From Bisporella sp. PMI_857 (lineage: Eukaryota; Ascomycota; Leotiomycetes; Helotiales; Helotiaceae): DNA of 64,000 nucleotides. The position numbers and the translations under genes were made by a program. Positions 11,967 through 22,606 of this stretch are shown piece after piece; the stretch's first letter is position 1; every line of letters begins with the position of its first letter. Location of the stretch: assembly GCA_021307315.1 (NCBI GenBank), contig JAJSPD010000122.1, forward strand, positions 1 through 64,000, read 5' to 3'. The notes beneath the pieces are model-generated. The model was not told the DNA's origin. It did not search any database and saw only the letters and a list, made by a program, of their open reading frames with translations.

Positions 11967-13332
11967 CGGTAGATTGGTATGACTTGTAAATCGCAATTCA
12001 TAATGCTTCAGCAGCCAATCCATCGTTAACCTCAAATCTGACGTACTTCCGAGATAAGATAGCTAGCTAATGAGCCCATCAGAATACGTGGCTTCGAGAT
12101 ATATATACACGAAACCAATATAGATATGCTCTAAGGTTATATGATCTAAGATATATTAATTCAAATGATTTTCGAGTTGTCGTAGATTCATTGAGTGCGA
12201 TGCGTTGAAACTCCTGTAAGCGTGGCCCATTGGTTTATCTATCGTGTATGAAACACAATACCTCCAAATACTGGAGATCCGAATGCTGCTTCGCAATAAG
12301 TCACTTACGGTCCTCAGGCGATGTGTGCGCCATTGAGGGCGTTGAGGAGTGATATGAATTACATTTTGCTTCTTTCTATAATTAATTTAACAAAGAGGAA
12401 AGATTTCGGAACTTGCATCAAGAAATTCTCAGGCATGAAGCGCCAACGCGTGACATAAACGGGTTCTCTTTAGTAAGCCATAAGCGAGTACTCCTGACTA
12501 GTTAAGGGGACAGTACGCCAAGACCGATGCGTAACATTTCTTCGCTCGATCCCCACAATAAACAGGGAGGACCGCAGCTGAATCACGGGAAAACGGTGCT
12601 TCAGCAGAAATGCCGAAATCTTCCTAATAAGATCCAATGATATTATATTGTAGATAGGTACGAGCTTACTGCACCCCTAGTCTGCAGCTGTCACACAGTC
12701 AGCCGCATCAACTTGTCTTGCGGTTATGTAATATCCCATACAAAATCCGACTGCTTCTTAGTCGGCGACCAAAAGTCATACGAGAAAATTTTCGACCGAG
12801 AAGTACAGTAGATAATAGAAGCGGTAGTCTTCTTCAGCTGCCATAAAGTGATTCTGAGAAGCCATTTCTATGCAGTATATACACCGCTTTCCTCTAGCTG
12901 CCGGCATTCGCCGGCCGGTGACACTATGAAATCAAGCATTTGCTATTGCGAGATAAAGATCACGTCGATTGAGACATGGATATTTCTCTCGAAGTGCTTC
13001 GGTTGAAGCAATCTTGACCCAGTACCAACTGTATAGCGTGGCTGGCCACCAGCTTTCAGCTCACCAGAAATGCTACCGCCAAGTTAATGTCTCGAGCATC
13101 ATCAGAATTGTTTGCAAATTGGAAGCGGATTTAACAGCAGAGCAGAGCATGGGAGTAGGATATGCGCCGAAAGGAAGTGTGAGCATCACGAGGAGAGATC
13201 ATTCCCAAGTATATAAAGACGTCTTCGCGCTCCTCTAATTCTCATCACCATCAGATCTCAAGCTTATTCACCCCTCTAATCTTGAAAGTTATACTCAAGA
13301 CAAAGTCTTCTACGTCGCAAATTACTTCCAAA
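11967..13332. other. Intergenic spacer with promoter of the small secreted protein
   Basis: No gene is seen; the frame at 12969-13238 overlaps the probable promoter. A TATA-like GTATATAAAG at about 13209-13218 sits some 115 nt ahead of the ATG at 13333. Confidence 0.45.
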
Positions 13333-13825
13333 ATGCAATTCCAAAGCCCAACCCTCGCCATCGTCGCCCTAGCATTCATCCCCAAGACCTTTGCGTCCCC
13401 AACTCCCCCCGCATCCATAGTAACGAACACGACCCTAACCGAGACCGTCGGTTTAGCGGCACTTCCGCAATACTGCTCCCTAAACCTGCACTACTGCGGA
13501 TGGAACCTCATCAATAGCTACAGTACCTCACCCGCTGCTCCTACTTCCTCCCCCTCCCTCCCTTCCTATCTCCTTTGCCGTCTCCGATCTGCCCTCATCT
13601 CCCGCCTAATCCAACAACTACTAATGCCAGAAAACAGACGAGGACTACCGCACCCGTATCTCCAACAAGCTCTGCCAGCTAGGCATAACGTGTGACTACA
13701 ACAGCGCCAACATCTGGAACTCGCTCTGGAACTGCGGTGCCGATCTGGAGTTCCTTGGGTTGTGCGGTGGGGATTATAGTTGTATTAATGGTGGCTCTGG
13801 GAGACATGATTATTGCAAAGCCTAA
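13333..13825 (+). CDS. Small cysteine-rich secreted protein (effector-like)
   Basis: Exons 13333-13522 and 13638-13825 are joined by an intron starting GTACCT and ending AAAACAG; the phase requires this acceptor rather than the CCAG seven bases earlier. The product has 125 residues with a signal peptide (MQFQSPTLAIVALAFIPKTFA). The mature part has paired cysteines in contexts such as YCSLNLHYCGWNLI, KLCQLGITCDY, WNCGADLEFLGLCGG and a C-terminal HDYCKA. This pattern is common in predicted apoplastic small secreted proteins of Leotiomycetes. The function is unknown. No long frame spans the gene, so simple ORF calling would miss it. Confidence 0.75.
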
Positions 13826-15778
13826 ATCACTACACACACTATTTCCAGTAAGTAGGTGTTTTAATCCTGGTGGGTTTATATCTAATTTCTGACCGTTAAT
13901 AGGTTGTCTGGAGCTTGGAAGCTCTGAGGTGGAACTGGCGGCATGATTCTGGGGAGTATCCAAAAGTTGTGTGATTGAATGGTGGCCAAATTTGGTTGCG
14001 GTTAGTGGTAGGAGACATGATGGTTTTGTCGTAGCTTGGATATTATTTCTTCATTTTCCTTAATGGTTGGCCAACCAAGTTATCCTTCAATTCAACTTTA
14101 TCTTAGACCTTATGGTTTACTTCTGAGAATGCAGGGCTTAAAAATCGACCATGCTGCAGTATCTAGACAGCACGTTTTGTCCCAATATATGCATGCTTTA
14201 CTGAAAACCTAAGAAATCTAGCACCAATATCGTAAATTTTCCTCCCAACGCGCATAATCCCTTGAACTATTATACAGCGCTAAACGTCCCACATCTCAAT
14301 TTCGTCGCAATCTCTCTGTAAAAGGTTTTTCTCTCTACGCAGGAAACTCAGAATAAAAACATATCACTAATTCTGGATCGCTAACAGGATTAGAAAGCTG
14401 CTAATCTCAGATGTGATCCCCTTAAACAAGCGATACTTGCAAAATTAAGCGAGCAGCCCCTGACATGCGCCGAAAGCCAACAATTTGTCTTGCCAGGCAA
14501 ACATAAGAGATGTCCAAAGCAAGTAAAATAACTATATTAACTTCGGTTTAACAGGGCTCTAAAAACTATACGTACTCGTTACATCCATATACGACACCCC
14601 ATTTCTTCTACCTCCAGCACCGAGATCCTACTATACAGTATGAACAACGACTTCCCCTCCCTCCCTCCCTGGGCGTTCCCGTGCCAGCTAAAACCAAGCG
14701 CACTTAAAACGGCATTTTGAAACCTAGGGTATAAACACCAACGTGGTTCACGTTCATTCTCAACCATCCTAACCACTCCTACAGCCCTCCAGGCTCAGCC
14801 CGCACGTCCACTTGCACCTGCGCCTAAACCGAGGAACCCTCAGCGCTCATCACCCTTCCTCTCCTCCACTTAACCCCCTCTCCCCACGGACCTACGCTCG
14901 AATCTCAAACCATGCAGCGCGCCGTCCACCCATCCCCGCTACCCACCGCCTCCGCCAAACGCCGCCTACAAAAGCAAAAAAAAAAAAAAAAAACCGCACG
15001 CATCAAACGGCATACCATCCACTAGCCCAAAGGCAAGAAAAAGCCATAGATCAAGGGAACAGAGGATCCCGGCACGATTCGGTGGCGACCGTTCACTACT
15101 CCCGTTGACCGCCCCTAATCCCGCCCGCCCCGTCGACCCATTCCCGACGGGATACAAAAAGCAAATGTACCCGGCATCAGGCTTCCGGGTATCACCCTGC
15201 CAGAACGGCAGTCCCGATCTACCGGGGCGTGTTCCGGTTATCGGGGAAGGAGATCATATTGTTTGGGCGTTGCGGCCGAGGTTGTTTCTTCCAACTTTAG
15301 GTTTGTGTTGTGGTGAGCTGGGGCCGGCGGCTGTTTGTGCCTGGATGGTGGATAAGGTATGCGTGTTTTAAGTCTGAGATTGGGTATTGGGGAGATGGGG
15401 TTGGATGAGGGTGAAGTCGTCAAAACTCGTGGGTGCGTTGCACGATTTCGGGTGTTGAATCGGTAAGGGTTCACGGTTACAAGTATGACGACGGGTGCAG
15501 GACAGGATGATTTGGGTCAATTTTCAATATTTTCTTCTAGATTATGCTATAGCCCTTAAAGCCGGCGCTCCTGAAATGCGGACTCGCAATCCTAAACTAA
15601 CGGCAATAAATCAAAGAGCCCGTTATATCTTGTTGCCTAGTCCCAATTCCCAAACTCCACAGTACTCCTTTGAACCTGTGTTATGTTCATTCAATTTTCA
15701 TTCATTCATGCAACCTTTTCTCATGCCTTCGTGTACACCGTGCATTTTATCTTCTTCCCTGGGTATCATGGTTCAAAA
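13826..15778. other. Intergenic spacer with an A-tract
   Basis: Both neighbouring genes end towards this stretch. Frames at 14579-15474 have simple-sequence composition and no recognisable features. A run of about 19 A residues lies at about 14976-14994. Nothing else is supported. Confidence 0.45.
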
Positions 15779-17023
15779 TTAAGCAACGATTCGTCGGGCG
15801 ACTCCGCTGCCCCATTTCAATTTCTTCAAGCTGCCTGTGCTCCTTACAACTTCTCTCCCACAAGAAACCCCATTACCAGCGGTACCATTAAGACTAGCGA
15901 GTCCTTCCCCACGTCCTACTTCTCTCCCGATGACGTAACCTGCACCGAATCCTACCACAGAAACTAAAACGACTACACCAGCACTCATGACCCAGGTCAT
16001 CAAGGTGGGCGAAATGAGGGCATCTTCTACAAGCTGCACCTTTTTCTTCTTTGTAAGCCGAGTCTTCTCTGGCACTGGCTTAGCTTTCCTCTTAGACGAC
16101 TCTACTATTTCCTCAGAAGCTATGCTTGGACTGCTCCTAGCACGAGGGCTCGGCGTTAGCGGCCGTGAGGAGTTGGGCGCTATCGGATCACCAATGAGCT
16201 CTGACTCTGGTACCAGGCCGAGAGACATAGGCTGGTTGCTGGCGACAGGTGGACCCTGGTTACGTTTGGGCAGGCCGCGTGCCGCTGCAGCGCCAATAGA
16301 CAAAAGAGTCGTCAAAGAAGCGCGAAGAGCAGCATCATGATCGACCTGGTTATGTGAATGGTACTGTCCCCTAGATGAAGTTCTGTGGAGATATGCGGGT
16401 CTGGAGGGAGCGGACTCCGATGTTCGGGGGAAGTATGACCCTGGAACAGAGCTTCTGTGAGATGGTGGATGAGAGAATGCGTTTGGCTGTGGTGTGAAGA
16501 CGGGTTCTGTTCTCCGTCCCAGTGCGGTAGCGTTCTCATCGTCGTCATCCTCCGAGTCTGCGTTATAGGTTTGTTGTAGAGAGGACAACCGTGGCGCAGG
16601 AGGATATTCGTTTGAGCTCGTCATGACATGGTCCTCTTCGCTCTCGCTTTCCTCATATTCTTCCTGGCTGCTTGTACCTGTGTTCCGCGCCTCCAGTGTG
16701 ATGGGCGAGGCTCCGCCGACGCCCAGGCCTCTCCGCCGTTTAGAGTTTGGGCGCTGTTGCACTCGCAGACCGGTTGTGATTATCTCATCGCCGATCGAGG
16801 ACATAGAAGAAGACGAAGGATGCGAGGTGATCTCTACCCAGGATTCTACCATCTTGTTAGCGCTGTTGATGCATGTGAAGGAGGAATCCGTACCTTCGTT
16901 GCGCAATCTTTGCGGGAGCCCGGTGGAACGAGCCATATTATCTGTATTGTCTGCACCCTCCCTAGAAACAGAAATGGTGTCACTTGTTTTGCCAGAGGAG
17001 TGGTTGAGGCTGGAAGAAGCCAT
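15779..17023 (-). CDS. Single-pass membrane protein, conserved ascomycete family of unknown function
   Basis: Intronless, 414 residues. The first ~340 residues are Ser/Pro/acid-rich and look disordered, with an acidic patch EEYEESESEEDH and a basic stretch TRLTKKKKVQ next to the membrane. One hydrophobic segment, TWVMSAGVVVLVSVVGFGAG, lies near residues 345-367 and is followed by YVIGREVGR, a motif I associate with a conserved fungal family. There is no N-terminal signal peptide, so it is probably a tail-region membrane anchor in an internal membrane. No catalytic motif is visible. Confidence 0.65.
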   Translation of the reverse strand: MASSSLNHSSGKTSDTISVSREGADNTDNMARSTGLPQRLRNEGTDSSFTCINSANKMVESWVEITSHPSSSSMSSIGDEIITTGLRVQQRPNSKRRRGLGVGGASPITLEARNTGTSSQEEYEESESEEDHVMTSSNEYPPAPRLSSLQQTYNADSEDDDDENATALGRRTEPVFTPQPNAFSHPPSHRSSVPGSYFPRTSESAPSRPAYLHRTSSRGQYHSHNQVDHDAALRASLTTLLSIGAAAARGLPKRNQGPPVASNQPMSLGLVPESELIGDPIAPNSSRPLTPSPRARSSPSIASEEIVESSKRKAKPVPEKTRLTKKKKVQLVEDALISPTLMTWVMSAGVVVLVSVVGFGAGYVIGREVGRGEGLASLNGTAGNGVSCGREVVRSTGSLKKLKWGSGVARRIVA

Positions 17024-19764
17024 GTTGCGATAGAACGAGTGGCGGGGTTACGGTAGTTAAGCGGTGAGAATGAAATGTCGCAACCTCAAGAAACGTGCTC
17101 ATGGGATGTTATGAACGAAGTGTCCAAACACATGCAAGATAGCGGTGAGTTCCCACTTAGGCCTTGGACAGCAGGATACTAGAGAAGTATGCAAGGCCGT
17201 ATGGCCGCGTTAGGCGCCTTGCTTTTCTTTGTTCACGCGTTGGAGGAGGGAAAACCACCAGTGCGGTTGCGGGCAAGGAAGGTGATATCTCCGTATGGGA
17301 ATGCCAAGTGTTAGCCAGATAAATACGTAAAAAAGAGGTGGGGAGGGGAGGAGGGGTATGTTGATTTGTTGAGAAGGGAAATGATTAAATTGGGAAGTTT
17401 GGAAACCGAAAAATGAAAATGAAAATAAAGATGGATGAATGGATGATGATGATGGTGATGATGATGATGATGAAGGTGAGATCAGATGTCCTTTCTCATG
17501 TGTATTGAAATATAGGCCGTGACTGGTTGACTGGTGTTCTAATGATGACGGGGTAATCACACAGCCCCTCGTGCCAGTATTGAAAGGGTCTCGCTCATTG
17601 CTGGCGCCAAGACCACATCATCATCATCATCATCATCATCAGCATCATCTCCATCACCGATAACGGTCACATTAATTGATACAACTAATAGCCAGATCAC
17701 AAATAGGAACATAACCCATTTCTTCATGGTATATAGAATAGAATTTAAATGCGATATTAATTCCTACCTATATCCAGGACCACAGCGATATCCCTTTCAT
17801 CTACTTTCTCGATACTTTACAACACAATGGTGATAGGCGCTATCTGTTATCCTCGATCCACTCCCCGGTGAGCATCTACGCCAACGATACGCCATATCAT
17901 GCAGGGTCCGGGTGATCAACACACCCAACGCGGCGCCATTCTTGCGTTGCAGCTGCGCCATAAAGTATATACGGAGCCTGCGTACCATTTGCGATCCATT
18001 AAATATCTGGTGTCATGTATCATCGGGAATGGGGGTCTTTAAGCATTTTGGTTATCAGAAGTGGGCCTCGTCCAGATTCTCAAGTAGGACAGGCTGAAGA
18101 CGGTGATGCGACCGTTTTTGAAGGTCGAGTGAAGACGCCTTTATGGGATATCTCTGGATGTGCAGATCGTCGAGAAGGGTATTTCAAGAAAAATTCTTAT
18201 CTTTAATGGCATTGGTGATTGTGGTAGAAAAAATGTCTAGTCAATATCAGGCTCTTTCGGAAGCATCCTCGATTTGCCTCAATAGTTCTCTCCATCTCAA
18301 CATCAGGCTGCTGAGTTACACTACCGAGCGTTCTTTTATCACGTCTCATGTGCGAAGCCGGGCTAGTAAACAATATCAAACAAAGTTTTGAGTAAATCTC
18401 CGAGTGTTAGCATAGGTAACAAGAGGTTCCGGTGGCACTAGGTCCTCAGAGCCATTGTCAACATCATCAGCGAGACCTATATCCACGTCTCCCTGGTCTA
18501 AACATTCTCCGCAACTGTTCTATCAAGTTTCGCTCCAGAACTTCTTGTCGTTGTCTCCGTTTACTTTCTTCGTGTTCACACACCGCACAGTCCAGTCTAC
18601 GGCAGGGTCCCGCGATGATATGGTCCGGGGGTAAGTCTGCGTTCCTGTTACAGTAGGGACTTGCTCTTTCATCTGATCCGGGCTGGTACCCGCAGCTGTT
18701 TTCTTGTGTTAGTATCTATGCCATTGATATGAGATGTTCTGGGATCTAACGGAGTCCATTCATTGTCCTCCATACCACAAGCGTGGGTGATGTCAATTCT
18801 TTGACACATGCTTACAATATTAGCAGTAGCAAGTATACTTGAGCGTAGGCTTTTTATGATCGGTCTAGTGTTTTGTTTGCTAACTATCACAGAGCAAAAA
18901 GAAAGGCCGTCATGCAAAGCTGCTAATTTATAACGACGAAATTGAATTTAAGAATCATCCTGTTGTAGGGTTTGAATCCTTTCTCTATTCATATCAGTGA
19001 TTGTGTTTTCAATTGCATACTCAATATGTACGGTAACTCCACCACTCTTAAGCTATTACTCCAATGAAGGCATCGTATGCGAAGTTCTGAATTACGTTTA
19101 AATAGATGCACAGAGCTCAAACTCGAACCAATGATTTTGACTTAACCTCTATGAGCCCAGTCATGTGACTCAGCAAGGATGTCTAAACTTAGGTATTAAA
19201 CTCCTTGGTGTTGATATTTCAGAGAAGATGTACAGCCTAATTGTTATAGATTGGCTGAATAAATAGCAACTATGGCTGCGAGATGCGCTAGATAACACAC
19301 TCATCCCTTTTTCAGGCGTTCGAAAAAAGCGTATAGCGTCAGAACTGCCCCCGAACCACATCCGCCACCTGATGACTTATATATTGAATGAAAAGAGCCG
19401 GCAAGTTTGCCGCTTCGGTCAGGTAGTGAAGCCTTGTACCCCTCCCCCGCAATTACTTTCTCAAGGGATAAATGAGCGCTTCAAGTATTCCATATCACAT
19501 TAAAAGGTCATACCTATAGCGAACAAGTCAAATTAATACCTCAACTTTATAGAGATGCGCAGTCCAGTCAGCAGAATGAGTGAGACTTTCAACATACAGT
19601 AATAGAGGTTAAGTCTCCGTACTGGAAGTAGATGTAATTGTAGTAACAAAGGTTGACGGTGAGACTCATCGGTTAAACTGCTCTTTTGACACGCCTCGGT
19701 TCACCCCATACAGTATAAGTGACTGGACGCCGCGTGGGACGATAGACATTGACCCGTAGAAGCA
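17024..19764. other. Long intergenic spacer with complementary triplet repeats
   Basis: The stretch holds the upstream region of the minus-strand membrane-protein gene and the downstream flank of the secreted-protein gene at 19765. GAT repeats at 17442-17473 and CAT repeats at about 17615-17650 are complementary. Frames at 17797-19361 look random. Confidence 0.45.
17442..17650. repeat. Paired complementary triplet microsatellites
   Basis: (GAT)n with one GGT interruption at 17442-17473 and (CAT)n at about 17615-17650 are reverse complements of each other. They could pair into a stem with a loop of about 140 nt in the 5' leader or promoter of the minus-strand gene at 15779-17023. Confidence 0.6.
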
Positions 19765-20289
19765 CTACATCCGGAACGTCCAGTATTTTGCACAATTTCC
19801 CCCTGTGGTGCTTCCAAAGCATGTTCCTGCTCCCCACCCAGTTTGTACGCCTGTATTTGGGTAGGATATAGCAGCGTGCGTAGCAATGTAGAGCGTCTGA
19901 CCACACGCACGCCATGAATATTGAACGGGAATCTGGCATGTAGATGACGAATTATCGGTAGCGAGAGTGCAAGCACCACCAGGGCCCGATGAATATGGGA
20001 ATAGGCCAGGGTAAGGGTTAGTAGGTGCCGTTGTACCCACATAGATATGAACATCAGTGTAGGTGGAGGGCAAAATAGATGGGTAGTTGACGGTTAGAAT
20101 ACCGCCCAAGGCACTGATGCACACTTGGCCGAAAACTGTGCTTGCTGCGCCGACGACAAGGTTATAGCATGTAGTAGAGGGGACCAGCGAACCCCCGGCA
20201 TTGAGAGAATTGAAGCACGGCAAAGCTTGAGCGAAGGTGAGAGCAAGAAGGGCAGCTGTAATGATACTGCCGAAGAGTTGGAGACCCAT
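19765..20289 (-). CDS. Secreted eight-cysteine protein of unknown function
   Basis: Intronless frame of 174 residues with a clear signal peptide (MGLQLFGSIITAALLALTFA). The mature part has eight cysteines (residues 25, 41, 57, 107, 118, 129, 157, 166), an even number consistent with four disulfides. Characteristic stretches are PSTTCYNLVVGAAS, YTDVHIYVGTTAP and THAAISYPNTGVQTGWGAGT. Related secreted proteins occur across filamentous ascomycetes; I know of no assigned activity. The C-terminus, KYWTFRM then TAG, is rather abrupt. Confidence 0.7.
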   Translation of the reverse strand: MGLQLFGSIITAALLALTFAQALPCFNSLNAGGSLVPSTTCYNLVVGAASTVFGQVCISALGGILTVNYPSILPSTYTDVHIYVGTTAPTNPYPGLFPYSSGPGGACTLATDNSSSTCQIPVQYSWRACGQTLYIATHAAISYPNTGVQTGWGAGTCFGSTTGGNCAKYWTFRM

Positions 20290-22606
20290 TTCGAATTGAA
20301 ATTCTCGTGAGGAAGTAAAACTTTGCTAAGGGTGGCATAGGTTTTCTGAGAAATATTATCAAGGCGATCCGCTGCTTCTTATGTGTGATTAGGAGGTTGT
20401 CCACAAAAGTAGCGCGCCACAAAGCCAAGCTGAACATAATACAACAATATTGAAGTGTAACAAGCTATTGCTCAATAGGTACTCCCCCGCCCCCGAGTCT
20501 TTGACTTCACTGGTGGTTGCGGTTGGCCCTCCCGTACGGCCCAAATGCATATGCCCTTGTCAGCTCATATCTTGTGTGAACGATCAAAGTCTAGTAATTA
20601 TTCGCAACAATTTCATAGCTTGCCCCTTCGGCTGGCTTAATCAGCAAGTAGTGGCGCAGATCGGAATACACGAACAGATGCTTGTGTGATGTATGAGCTC
20701 TATACATTTTGACAAGTGGACTGTGGTGGCATCTAACACGACCTATATACCAGCCCTGAAACAAAGGCATCATCTTTCGCTGGAATCACGTAGAAAGTTG
20801 AAGGTAAGAGTCAGGCTCGTTGGTAGTGATAAATTAATTTTTTTTTTTTCGCTAGGGGCCGTTTTATTAATTAGCTAGAAAGAGAACAAACCAGCAGCGT
20901 AGAGCAAGCTCTCTTTCGCCGCTCGCAATTCTTTGCAGGTGGTACGAACTTCGATGACTGCCTTATTTATCATTAATAGAAGTTTTTTGCTCGTTCGAGC
21001 AGACAATACCTTTGTGCAGTCAATGCAGAGTCGGGATGAGTTGCGGGAACACAAGCAACCGAAGAGCTCTGTGGCGTAACAAGCTAGATTGAGTCGAGGC
21101 GCTGAGACCCTTCCGTCGTGGTCGACCCCACTACCGCTCACCTTAGTTGGCTCGGCTTAAAGGAGATGTCCGTACGGAAGGAGCCGAGACAAGTCCCCTG
21201 CATCTATACCAAATAAAACTGTAACCTTTCGGTATAGCTTAGTAGGCTTGTTATGTTCTAGCTCCGCTCGCTCTAGGAAATTTCGGGCGGCTGGTGGTGA
21301 TGCGATTTTGAAAAGTCTTTTCTCGGATTGTCCCATCTCGTGTAACCGCAGTCCCTACGTCCTCAAGTTCGTCAAATCGTACGACTGTAGATCAGAGGAA
21401 TGTCTAGACTCTAAGAGCATCAGCACATTTTTCAGTGCCAAGAGCTCTACTCTTGTAAGTTACTCAACCCTGTGCTCTTTTAGAAGCCAAGTTTTGCCAA
21501 TAGCATATTTGCGACATACCTGCATGTTGAGCGGTCGCTTGACTTAAGATCATTTGCCCTCAATTTGCAAGATTTTGGGCGTGGTGGTCTTGAGCGGCCG
21601 CTGGCTGTTTACTGAAGATGGTGCTTACGATGCACCCCCATCCTGAGCGATAGTGTCAAGGCGTTAAGGACTACAAATGTCACGTTATTTTTCAATGACA
21701 CATTGTATGAGATAAGTTTGGTCATTATGTTGCCCTGAGACGAAATGAAAGGGAAAACATGGGTGGCAGCCTGTGGCTCATATGAAGCCTTCGAAATCCA
21801 GCCAAGTATTGGAATTCTAGAAAGACGTAATAGAATTAAAAAAAACGATAACGGTCACAGCTGTAACATAAGCAAATATGTGATGAAGACTAAGAGCAGC
21901 CAGTTGGGATTATATGAAGTGCTGTAGAGAGAATAGATCATAGACATGAACAGCTCATATAGAGCTCTATGCAAAGAAAAGACAAAACTCCGCCAAAATA
22001 CACGTCTCTGCTTGATAACCATGCTGTTATTTACGGTTGGCAAAGCAGCCTGCAACCTCCACAGCTTCAGCAGGCGGAAGATCGGGTTAGGGGTGATTTT
22101 CCTAGATATGTTTGTAAAGACGTAGCTGCAAAATCACACCTGGATGGCAACCTTATCACTGACGGCAAAATAAGAAGCATATGCTATATTATCGTCTTGG
22201 TCTTCGTTTGTAGAAGTTCCGTCGAAAGTAGCAGGAAATGCGTCTCCGGCTTTGTTTTAAACTTTTACATAATGTTTCTACTTTTAATGAAAGTATAGCT
22301 CTATTTTCTATAATAGTTATTAATACTACAGTATATTAAAATACAATATATGACTACTGATTTGCATGTAGTATGTATACAAATCAGTAATCTTCTATTA
22401 TGCACCGTATAGTGTGTATACTTGGGGGTCAATATATCACAATACTACTTCCTTTACCGATCAACTAAGACATACTTATGTCTCTTACACCCCGTCCGCG
22501 CCGACCTCTCCCTTAGCCAACCCCACAAACCGGATGTGCTCGACGACACTGGTGCGCTGGACCCAAGCTCATTTGTACACAACGTCACGGCACCGTTCAT
22601 CTCTGT
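20290..22606. other. Long intergenic spacer with a coding-like patch
   Basis: Nothing is firmly supported. A minus-strand patch at about 20875-21480 reads like protein in more than one frame (see findings). A short hairpin (ACTGATTTG..CAAATCAGT) lies at about 22357-22389 in AT-rich DNA downstream of the giant glycosyltransferase gene. Confidence 0.4.

Noticed and set aside
14812..15371. Two plus-strand frames rich in Pro, Arg and Lys
   Set aside because: They cover simple-sequence DNA including an A-tract, with no protein-like pattern.
16623..17056. Plus-strand frames of 136 and 142 codons opposite the membrane-protein gene
   Set aside because: They are antisense shadows of the Ser/acid-rich reading frame on the minus strand.
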